NCBI GenBank assembly: GCA_035310015.1
Contig: DATGEO010000016.1
Span: 1-5,892 of the forward strand
Length of the DNA: 5,892 bases
Source: DATGEO01 sp035310015
Lineage (GTDB): Bacteria > Chloroflexota > Dormibacteria > Dormibacterales > Dormibacteraceae
Direction: 5' to 3'
Shown here: positions 1 through 5,221 of the stretch, in pieces
How positions within the stretch are numbered: position 1 is the first letter of the stretch
Layout: the number at the start of each line of letters is the position of its first letter
Notes under the pieces: generated by a model
What the model saw: the letters and a program-made list of their open reading frames with translations, nothing else
Database searches by the model: none
What the model was told of the DNA's origin: nothing
Position numbers and translations under genes: made by a program

Positions 1-138
1 ACCCGTCAGGAAGGCCAGGGTATGGTTGAGTACGCCCTGATCCTCGTGCTCGTTTCAATCGTGGTCATCGTGATCCTTCTTACGATGGGTAACCAGATCA
101 AGAACGTGTTCTCGAACGTCGTAGCCGCTCTCGGCTAA
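1..138 (+). CDS. flp: Flp/Fap-type major pilin, C-terminal part (5' end outside window)
   Basis: This is the open 5' end of a small type IVc (Tad/Flp) pilin gene. Frame 1 gives 45 residues and a TAA stop at 136-138. The visible part contains the class signature: Gly5 followed by Gln-Gly-Met-Val-Glu-Tyr, so a cut after Gly5 leaves Glu at mature position 5 and Tyr at 6, as in Flp prepilins. A hydrophobic helix (about residues 12-29, ALILVLVSIVVIVILLTM) follows, then a short polar tail (GNQIKNVFSNVVAALG). The mature pilin would be about 40 residues, within the usual Flp size. The start codon and the short basic leader lie upstream of base 1. The product would be inserted in the cytoplasmic membrane, trimmed by a TadV/CpaA-like peptidase not seen here, and polymerised by the machinery encoded downstream. 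A strong terminator follows 26 bases after the stop. Family assignment is firm from the motif and from cpaB-cpaF-tadB-tadC next door. Confidence 0.93.
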   Translation, partial: TRQEGQGMVEYALILVLVSIVVIVILLTMGNQIKNVFSNVVAALG

Positions 139-164
139 CGATCTTCCGTAGTAGCACCTTCACC

Positions 165-196
165 GGAGGGCCCCGCAAGGGGCCCTCCCCGTTTTT
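165..196 (+). terminator. Rho-independent terminator/attenuator between flp and cpaB
   Basis: A perfect 10-bp inverted repeat, GGAGGGCCCC (165-174) and GGGGCCCTCC (179-188), is closed by a GCAA (GNRA) tetraloop. CCG and five T (192-196) follow. This is a textbook intrinsic terminator shape, though the T run is short. It lies 26 bases after the pilin stop and before the co-directional assembly genes. It therefore either ends a separate pilin transcript or lets a fraction of polymerase read through, giving pilin mRNA in excess over cpaB-tadC mRNA. Confidence 0.87.
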
Positions 197-247
197 AGGT
201 ACACAAACACTCACAAGAAAAGGGGAGCCGATCGCGTTCCTCATGGC

Positions 248-253
248 TACAAT
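248..253 (+). promoter_or_regulatory. Weak -10-like hexamer (TACAAT) upstream of cpaB
   Basis: TACAAT matches five of six bases of the housekeeping -10 box and lies in the least GC-rich part of the window (about 197-272), between the pilin terminator and cpaB. Initiation would fall near base 260, upstream of the cpaB ribosome site. No convincing -35 hexamer stands 16-18 bases upstream; the bases there read like GAGCCG. The call rests on position and one box only, and it would conflict with transcription of the leader ORF starting at 243. Confidence 0.22.
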
Positions 254-282
254 GGCGCAGCAGTTTTTGAACCCGCACACTC

Positions 283-290
283 GGAGGTGA
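283..290 (+). promoter_or_regulatory. Strong Shine-Dalgarno site that fixes the cpaB TTG start
   Basis: GGAGGTGA is complementary to the 16S rRNA tail over eight bases and ends 7 bases before the TTG at 298-300. The nearer upstream GTG at 288 meets an in-frame TAG after two codons, and no ATG or GTG in the cpaB frame precedes the membrane segment at a better distance. The site therefore supports the rare TTG start. Confidence 0.8.
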
Positions 291-297
291 CTTAGTC

Positions 298-1173
298 TTG
301 GCAACCGCACCCGCACCGGCACGGCCGCGACCAGGCGGCGGACGGCTCTTCATCATTGTGGGCCTGCTCCTGGCCCTTCTCGCCGGAGCCGGCGTCTTCT
401 TCCTGCCGGGCCTTCTCGGAACCACCACCAGCGGCAACATCAGCGGCGGGAGCCAGACCGTGGTCGTGGCGAAGCAGAACATCCCGCTCCGCCACCAGAT
501 CACCTCCTCCGACCTGACCACCGCCAGCGCGGCGGGCTCCTTCATCGCCGTCAACGCGTACCAGCGCCCGAGCGACGTGGTGAACCTGATCGCCGAGATC
601 AACATCAAGGCGGGCTCGATCATCACTTCGGACATGCTGGCCAGGGACCTGGGCCAGATCAACGCCGGCTCCGGGCCCGCCTACCTGCCGCTGGCCAGCG
701 GCTACGTGGCCATGACCATCCCGACCAGCGAGCAGCAGGGCGTCGCCGGCCACATCACCCTCGGCGACTACATCACGGTCATCGCCTCCGCGAACGTGAC
801 CGTGTTCGCGACGAGCGGCCAGCAGCAGGGTCCGCCCAAGGTCGTGAGCAAGACGGTGTTCACGAACGTGCGCATCATCGGCGTGGGCCCGGCGCAGATC
901 AACGTGCAGCCCGCGGGCGGCACGACGACGAGCACGACCCAGCAGCCGACGGGCGGCGTGACTTCCAGCCTCACCATCGAGCTGACCCAGTGCGACGCCG
1001 AGTACATGGTGTGGTTCTTGAACAACACCCAGCTGCGCTACACCCTCGAGTCCTTCAACGACTACCTGAAGCAACCGCCTAGCGCGCCAGACCCCAGCTG
1101 CCCGAGCGTGGTCGCAGCTCAGGGCGTCAGCAACAAGGGTGTCGACGCCAGGTACCACTTCTCGACCACCTAG
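298..1173 (+). CDS. cpaB: CpaB/RcpC-type Flp pilus assembly protein
   Basis: This 291-residue protein has the CpaB/RcpC layout. A Pro/Ala/Arg-rich cytoplasmic start (1-16) is followed by one signal-anchor helix (about 17-40) and a SAF-like domain (about 52-116) with TVVVAKQNIPLRHQITSSDL and a KAGSIITSDML second half. The RcpC/CpaB domain (about 128-255) begins YLPLASGYVAMTIPTSEQQG and includes GDYITVIASANV and VFTNVRIIGVG. A Gly/Thr/Gln-rich loop (203-222) precedes its last strands. About 35 residues follow the domain, with Cys268 matching Cys232 as a possible disulfide. The protein should sit outside the cytoplasmic membrane. In diderms it partners the secretin, but no secretin gene is visible, so its partner here is unclear. 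The TTG start is chosen from the eight-base ribosome site at 283-290. It is the first assembly gene after the pilin terminator, and cpaF follows after 107 bases. Family identity is secure; the exact role in this envelope is inference. Confidence 0.92.
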   Translation: MATAPAPARPRPGGGRLFIIVGLLLALLAGAGVFFLPGLLGTTTSGNISGGSQTVVVAKQNIPLRHQITSSDLTTASAAGSFIAVNAYQRPSDVVNLIAEINIKAGSIITSDMLARDLGQINAGSGPAYLPLASGYVAMTIPTSEQQGVAGHITLGDYITVIASANVTVFATSGQQQGPPKVVSKTVFTNVRIIGVGPAQINVQPAGGTTTSTTQQPTGGVTSSLTIELTQCDAEYMVWFLNNTQLRYTLESFNDYLKQPPSAPDPSCPSVVAAQGVSNKGVDARYHFSTT

Positions 1174-1215
1174 CCGGCCCGGCGCGAGATGCTGGCGGCA
1201 ACGAGATGGGATGCG

Positions 1216-1245
1216 GCGCGGGCTCTGCTAGTCTTGGGCCCGCGC
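1216..1245 (+). other. GC-rich stem-loop in the cpaB-cpaF gap
   Basis: Bases 1216-1225 (GCGCGGGCTC) pair with 1236-1245 (GGGCCCGCGC) over ten positions, one of them a G-T wobble, leaving a 10-base loop. It lies 42 bases after the cpaB stop and has no T run behind it, so it is not a standard intrinsic terminator. It could stabilise the 3' end of a processed cpaB mRNA, pause polymerase, or shape the cpaF leader. The pairing is seen directly; the function is inference. Confidence 0.4.
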
Positions 1246-1252
1246 AAGCCTT

Positions 1253-1273
1253 CTCGGCTCGCGCCTAGCCGAG
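1253..1273 (+). other. Stem-loop occupying the cpaF ribosome-binding region
   Basis: CTCGGCT (1253-1259) pairs perfectly with AGCCGAG (1267-1273) around a 7-base loop. It ends only 7 bases before the cpaF ATG at 1281. The stem occupies the place where a Shine-Dalgarno sequence would be expected, and no GGAGG-like string is visible between 1245 and 1280. It may limit cpaF translation or be a remnant of a longer leader. A 7-bp GC-rich stem can also arise by chance in sequence this GC-rich. Confidence 0.35.
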
Positions 1274-1280
1274 TCTGAAC

Positions 1281-2765
1281 ATGGGACTACTCGACCGGGT
1301 CAAGCAGAACCAGACCGGGATTCCCGCGGCTGCGGCAGGGGGCAATGGCGGCCCGCCGGCGGGCACGGGCTTCACGACCGCGTCCGCGATCCCCGTGGCC
1401 CGCCCCGCGTCGCAGCCCGCCGCGGCGGCCACCGCCGCGCCTCCCGCCGCCTCGCGCCCGGCCGGCGGCGAGCAGATGCCGGCCTTCACGGCGGCCAAGG
1501 TGCAGATCCACTCCAAGCTGATCGAACGCTTCGCGGACCAGATCGACTCGAGCAACAAGGACGGCGTGCGGGCCAAGATCGTGGAGCTCGCGGACGAGTA
1601 CTTCCGGACGACGGCGATGACCATGACCAAGAGCGACCGCGAGCGGCTGGTCGAGTCGGTCCTCGACGACGTGCTGGGCCTCGGCCCGCTGGAAGCGCTG
1701 CTCGCGGACCCGAGCATCACCGAGATCATGGCCAACCACCCGAAGCAGATCTACGTCGAGAAGAGCGGCGAGCCGACGCTGTCGGCGGTCACCTTCGAGT
1801 CGGAGCGCCAGATGCGTCAGGTCATCGACCGCATCGTCAGCCTCGTCGGCCGGCGCGTCGACGAATCGACGCCGATCTGTGACGCGCGCCTCAAGGACGG
1901 GTCCCGTGTCAACGTGGTCATCCCGCCCATCGCGCTCAAGGGTCCCTGCCTGACGATCCGAAAGTTCGCCAAAGAGAAGTGGGGGCCGGCGGACGTCGTG
2001 AACCGCTTCCACTCGTCCAGCCCCGAGCTGATGACCTTCCTGCAGCACTGCGTGCGGGCGCGGTTCAACATCCTGGTCTCGGGCGGCACCGGCTCCGGCA
2101 AGACGACGCTGCTGAACATCCTGTCGTCGTTCATCCCCGAGACCGAGCGCCTCATCACCTGCGAGGACGCGGCCGAGCTGCAGCTGCAGCAGCCGCACTG
2201 GATCCAGCTCGAGTCCCGCCCGCCCAACGTCGAGGGCAAGGGCGCCGTGCCCATCCGCGAGCTCGTCAAGAGCTGCCTGCGTATGCGCCCCGACCGCATC
2301 ATCGTCGGGGAGTGCCGTGGCGGCGAGGCCCTGGACATGCTCCAGGCCATGAACACCGGGCACGACGGCTCGATGTCCACGATCCACGCCAACAACCCGC
2401 ACGAGTGCCTGGTGCGTCTCGAGACACTGGTGCTGCAGGCCGGGCAGGACCTGCCCTCGCGCGCCATCCGCGAGACCATCGGCGCCGCCATCCACCTCAT
2501 CGTCCAGCAGTCCCGCCTTCGCGGCGGCGTGCGCCGGATCGTGAGCGTGGCCGAGGTCATCGGGATCAAGGACGGCGAGGTCCAGTTCCAGGAGATCTTC
2601 ACGTTCCGGCAGCTCGGCGTGAACGCCGACGGCAAGGCTGTCGGCTACCACACGGCGACCGGCGTCATCCCGATGCGCATGGAGCATCTTCGCGCGGAAG
2701 GCGAAGAGGTTCCCGAGAGCATTTTCACCCCGACCCCGCAACCACCCCCCGACAAGCTGTACTGA
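1281..2765 (+). CDS. cpaF: CpaF/TadA-type secretion ATPase of the Flp pilus
   Basis: This 494-residue cytoplasmic ATPase belongs to the type II/IV secretion (VirB11/PilT-like) superfamily, CpaF/TadA branch, and should power pilin polymerisation as a hexamer on the TadB/TadC platform. After a short start (MGLLDRVKQN) comes an Ala/Pro/Gly-rich linker (about 11-65), then the N-terminal domain (about 70-250) with GLGPLEALLADPSITEIM and IPPIALKGPCLTIRKF. The core motifs are Walker A GGTGSGKTT (268-276, Lys274), an Asp-box-like segment LITCEDAAEL (291-300), Walker B with RIIVGECRGGEA (339-350) and a His box GHDGSMSTIHANNP (360-373). All catalytic motifs look intact. The start at 1281 is kept because MGLLDRVKQ looks like a genuine family start, although no ribosome site precedes it; the next in-frame Met is residue 66, after the linker. 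tadB begins 16 bases after the stop. The TadZ/CpaE gene often found just upstream is absent. The C-terminal Pro-rich tail (about 483-490) is probably disordered. Confidence 0.96.
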   Translation: MGLLDRVKQNQTGIPAAAAGGNGGPPAGTGFTTASAIPVARPASQPAAAATAAPPAASRPAGGEQMPAFTAAKVQIHSKLIERFADQIDSSNKDGVRAKIVELADEYFRTTAMTMTKSDRERLVESVLDDVLGLGPLEALLADPSITEIMANHPKQIYVEKSGEPTLSAVTFESERQMRQVIDRIVSLVGRRVDESTPICDARLKDGSRVNVVIPPIALKGPCLTIRKFAKEKWGPADVVNRFHSSSPELMTFLQHCVRARFNILVSGGTGSGKTTLLNILSSFIPETERLITCEDAAELQLQQPHWIQLESRPPNVEGKGAVPIRELVKSCLRMRPDRIIVGECRGGEALDMLQAMNTGHDGSMSTIHANNPHECLVRLETLVLQAGQDLPSRAIRETIGAAIHLIVQQSRLRGGVRRIVSVAEVIGIKDGEVQFQEIFTFRQLGVNADGKAVGYHTATGVIPMRMEHLRAEGEEVPESIFTPTPQPPPDKLY

Positions 2766-2781
2766 CCCTTTGGAGGACTAG

Positions 2782-3771
2782 ATGAGCCTTTCCGTACCGA
2801 TGGTCTTCGCGATCATCGCCTTTGCCGGAGTTTTCCTGGTCGTCCTCGGCCTCAACCAGGCGCGGCGTTCGGCCGGCGGGTCCGAGGACTTCGAGGCGCG
2901 GCTGGCGGCGTATGGCGTGAGCACCACCGCCGGGGCGGCCCAGAAGCCGACGTCGGCCGGGTTCCGCGACACCCTGAACCACCTGTTCCAGCCCGCGGCC
3001 GACCGGTTCGGGCGTGGCGACGTCAAGAAGGGTAAGCCGTCGGTGGCCGAGCAGCTGCAGCGGGCCGACCTCAAGCTCCGGACGTCGGAGTACTTCATGA
3101 TCCAGCTCGCCAGCACGGCCCTGTTCTTCCTGGTGGGCTGGTTCCGCTGGGGCCCGATCCAGGCCATCGTCGCGGCCGTCATCGGCTACCTCATCCCGGG
3201 TATCTACGTGAAGTACCGCGTCGGCCAGCGGCTGAAGGCGTTCAACAACCAGCTCGGCGATACCCTGACGCTGCTCTCGAACGCGCTCAAGGCCGGCTAC
3301 TCGTTCGCGCAGGCCATCGACACCGTGGCCAAGAACGCCATCGCGCCGATCGGCGACGAGTTTGGTCGCGCGGTCCGCGAGATGAACCTGGGCGGATCGC
3401 CCGACGAGGCCCTCTCGAACATCACCAAGCGCGTCAACAGCAACGACTTCGACCTGGTGTCGACGGCCTACTCGATCCACCGAACGGTCGGTGGCAACCT
3501 GGCCGAGATCCTGGACAACATCGCCTACACGATTCGTGAGCGCGTCCGCATCAAGGGCGAGATCTCGACGCTGACCGCTCAGGCGCGCGCGTCGGGCACC
3601 CTGATCACCTTCCTGCCGATCATCCTCGCGGTGTTCATGTACTTCGTGACACCGACCTACTTCCGGCCGATGTTCGGCAGCATCATCGGCTGGATCCTGC
3701 TGGTGATCGGCGGATTCATGATCTTCGTCGGCAACCTGATCATCCGCCGCATCGTGGCGATCGAGGTTTAG
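2782..3771 (+). CDS. tadB: TadB-type inner-membrane platform protein (T2SSF/GspF domain)
   Basis: This 329-residue integral membrane protein fits TadB, one of the two GspF-like platform proteins that CpaF turns against during Flp pilus assembly. An N-terminal helix (about 6-24) precedes a cytoplasmic stretch (25-104), then a helix pair (about 105-120 and 126-143). The T2SSF domain (about 157-292) contains QLGDTLTLLSNALKAGYSFA, an MNLGGSPDEAL segment and TVGGNLAEILDNIAYTIRER. Two more helices (about 273-290 and 299-319) close the protein, leaving a short basic tail (IRRIVAIEV). A clear ribosome site GGAGGA (2772-2777) lies 4 bases before the ATG, supporting this start. It follows cpaF by 16 bases and precedes tadC by 2 bases, so the three genes almost certainly share one mRNA. 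The length is typical for TadB. TadB is preferred over TadC from gene order and from the NQLGDTL and TVGGNLAEIL motifs. Confidence 0.94.
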   Translation: MSLSVPMVFAIIAFAGVFLVVLGLNQARRSAGGSEDFEARLAAYGVSTTAGAAQKPTSAGFRDTLNHLFQPAADRFGRGDVKKGKPSVAEQLQRADLKLRTSEYFMIQLASTALFFLVGWFRWGPIQAIVAAVIGYLIPGIYVKYRVGQRLKAFNNQLGDTLTLLSNALKAGYSFAQAIDTVAKNAIAPIGDEFGRAVREMNLGGSPDEALSNITKRVNSNDFDLVSTAYSIHRTVGGNLAEILDNIAYTIRERVRIKGEISTLTAQARASGTLITFLPIILAVFMYFVTPTYFRPMFGSIIGWILLVIGGFMIFVGNLIIRRIVAIEV

Positions 3772-3773
3772 AG

Positions 3774-4697
3774 ATGCCTGTATCAGTCCTCGCCCTCGGC
3801 GTCGCGGTCGGGATCTTCATCATCTTCCTCGGCTTCTCGCGCAACGCGGCGAACGCGGCCAGCACGGCCGACATCGTGGCCCAGCGCCTGCAGGTGTACG
3901 GCGGCGAGAAGCCGCTGACCCTCGAAGAGGTCGAGCTGCAGAAGCCGTTCAGCGAGCGCGCCCTTCGACCGATGATCGAAAAGCTCGGCAGCCTGCTGTC
4001 GCGCGCGGCCCCTCAGGAGGCGCGCAAGAAGCTCCTCAACGAGCTCGAGCTCGCCGGGCGGCCGGGCAACCTCACGCCCGAGGACTTCGGGGCCGTGCGC
4101 CTGGTCGCCGCCGCGGTCATGGCCGCCATCGGCCTTCTGATCGGCCTGCTCCTCCAGAACACGCTGTACGCGGTCATCGCGCTCGCGCTCGGCGCCGGGC
4201 TCGGTTACTACCTCCCGGTCCTCTGGCTGCGGCAGAAGGTCGACGCCCGGCGCAAGGACATCCGCAAGGGCCTGCCCGACGCCCTCGACCTGCTGGTCAT
4301 CGCCGTCGACGCCGGCCTCGGCTTCGACGCGGCCCTGGCGCGGGTCACCGACAAGTACAAGAACGCGCTCTCCGACGAGTTCGCCAAGGTGCTGCGCGAG
4401 GTCAGCCTCGGCCGGCCGCGCCTCGAGGCGCTGGACGAGATGGGGCGGAGCAGCGGTGTGGACGACCTGCACAACTTCATCCAGGCCGTCATCCAGTCGG
4501 AGCAGTTCGGCACCGGCATCGGCAAGATCCTTCGCATCCAGGCGGACGAGATGCGGCGCAAGCGCCGGCAGCGGGCCCAGGAGCTGGGCGCTCAGGCGAC
4601 GCTGAAGATGATGCTGCCGATGGTCGGCTGCATCTTCCCGACGCTCTGGATCATCCTGCTGGGGCCGGCCGCCTTGATCCTGATGGCGCCTCGGTAG
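3774..4697 (+). CDS. tadC: TadC-type inner-membrane platform protein (T2SSF/GspF domain)
   Basis: This 307-residue protein is the second GspF-like platform subunit and is expected to pair with TadB in the membrane above CpaF. Helices are predicted at about 4-21, 107-126, 131-151 and 281-304. The cytoplasmic segment between the first two includes a conserved-looking LLNELELAGRPGNLTPEDF (87-105). The T2SSF domain (about 166-293) opens with GLPDALDLLVIAVDAGLGFD and ends with SEQFGTGIGKILRIQADEMR and a long basic stretch (RRKRRQRAQE) before the last helix MLPMVGCIFPTLWIILLGPA. These strings are typical of TadC. The ATG lies 2 bases after the tadB stop, and its ribosome site (GAGGT, 3763-3767) is inside the end of tadB, so translation is likely coupled. 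No terminator is visible after the stop, so the downstream DUF421 gene may be read from the same mRNA. Confidence 0.94.
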   Translation: MPVSVLALGVAVGIFIIFLGFSRNAANAASTADIVAQRLQVYGGEKPLTLEEVELQKPFSERALRPMIEKLGSLLSRAAPQEARKKLLNELELAGRPGNLTPEDFGAVRLVAAAVMAAIGLLIGLLLQNTLYAVIALALGAGLGYYLPVLWLRQKVDARRKDIRKGLPDALDLLVIAVDAGLGFDAALARVTDKYKNALSDEFAKVLREVSLGRPRLEALDEMGRSSGVDDLHNFIQAVIQSEQFGTGIGKILRIQADEMRRKRRQRAQELGAQATLKMMLPMVGCIFPTLWIILLGPAALILMAPR

Positions 4698-4744
4698 CAC
4701 CCTTAGCGTTCGGCCTGCTTCCCAGCATCCCGGCGTGGGAGCTG

Positions 4745-5221
4745 GTGGTCCGGGGCGTGGCCGTGTACCTGGCGCTGCTCATCGCCTTGCGCCTCTTCGG
4801 GAAACGCGAGGTGGGGCAGTTCACGCTGTACGACCTCGTGTTCATCCTGCTGGTCGCCAACGCGCTGCAGCCGGCGATCACCGGACCTGACAGCTCGCTG
4901 GTCGGCGGGCTGATCCTCATCGTGGCCCTGGTGCTCACCAACTACGGCGTGGGACGGTTGGCCGACGTGCCCCGGCTGCACCGCTTCTTCAGCGCGCCAC
5001 CGGCCATCGTGGTCAGGGACGGCAAATACCTGCTGCGCACCATGCGGCGCGAAGGCGTGCAGAAGGAGGAGGTGGAGATGGCCGCGCGCGAGCACGGGAT
5101 CGACGACGTGAAGGACGTGAAGAAGGCCGTGCTCGAAGAGGACGGGTCGATCTCGATCATCGCGGAGGACTCGAAGGCGCGGCCCAGGCGTAGAGGCCGC
5201 TTCAACCGGCGCCAGAACTAG
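4745..5221 (+). CDS. DUF421/YetF-family small membrane protein, start uncertain
   Basis: From GTG 4745 this gives 158 residues resembling the DUF421 (YetF/YdfS-like) family, whose function is poorly known; some Bacillus members are linked to spore membranes. The first helix (about 3-17) runs into the hallmark LRLFGKREVGQFTLYDLV (15-32). Helices at about 27-45 and 53-70 follow, then a cytoplasmic domain with PPAIVVRDGKYLLRTMRREG (85-104) and the conserved end GIDDVKDVKKAVLEEDGSIS (118-137). The tail is Arg-rich (146-157). The GTG start truncates the first helix. The upstream frame stays open and encodes LLPSIPAWELV, whose Trp-Glu-Leu-Val fits the family N-terminus, yet it offers no ATG, GTG or TTG, only CTG codons at 4715 and 4742. 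GGGAG at 4737-4741 lies just 3 bases from the GTG. The gene is 47 bases after tadC on the same strand, and no pilus role is evident. The family call is good; the start is not. Confidence 0.83.
   Translation: MVRGVAVYLALLIALRLFGKREVGQFTLYDLVFILLVANALQPAITGPDSSLVGGLILIVALVLTNYGVGRLADVPRLHRFFSAPPAIVVRDGKYLLRTMRREGVQKEEVEMAAREHGIDDVKDVKKAVLEEDGSISIIAEDSKARPRRRGRFNRRQN

Larger units (their letters stand above)
243..290 (+). other. Possible 15-residue leader ORF overlapping the cpaB ribosome site
   Basis: An ATG at 243 opens a short frame reading MATMAQQFLNPHTRR, with TGA at 288-290. Its last codons and stop are the cpaB Shine-Dalgarno bases (GGAGGTGA, 283-290). If translated, a ribosome finishing here would stop 7 bases before the cpaB TTG, which would suit translational coupling. 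The purine-rich GGGGAG at 222-227 is 15 bases upstream, rather far for a ribosome site. The second ATG at 252 is in the same frame. A chance ORF of this length is common, so this is only a candidate. Confidence 0.2.

Noticed and set aside
267..297. TTGAAC (267-272) as a -35 box with a -10 near 292-297
   Set aside because: The spacing to TTAGTC is 19 bases with a poor -10, and it would start transcription at or past the cpaB start, making the excellent SD at 283-290 useless.
292..1158. Long minus-strand open frame (288 codons) opposite cpaB
   Set aside because: It is Arg/His/Asp/Val-rich with no domain-like pattern and mirrors the third-position GC of cpaB. This is a typical antisense shadow in GC-rich DNA.
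1229..1237. Nine-base repeat TAGTCTTGG shared with 293-301 at the cpaB start
   Set aside because: Exact 9-mers shared by chance are expected many times in about 5.9 kb. The TTG in the second copy is not in the cpaF frame and has no ribosome site.
1287..2741. Minus-strand 484-codon open frame opposite cpaF, plus a 268-codon plus-strand frame at 1979-2785
   Set aside because: Both have biased compositions (runs of Arg, Asp, Ala, His) and lie wholly or almost wholly over cpaF, which has intact Walker and His-box motifs. They are shadows of codon bias, not overlapping genes.
3783..4700. Minus-strand 305-codon open frame opposite tadC
   Set aside because: It is rich in Glu, Asp, Arg and Gln, with no membrane or domain pattern. 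tadC on the plus strand explains the region.
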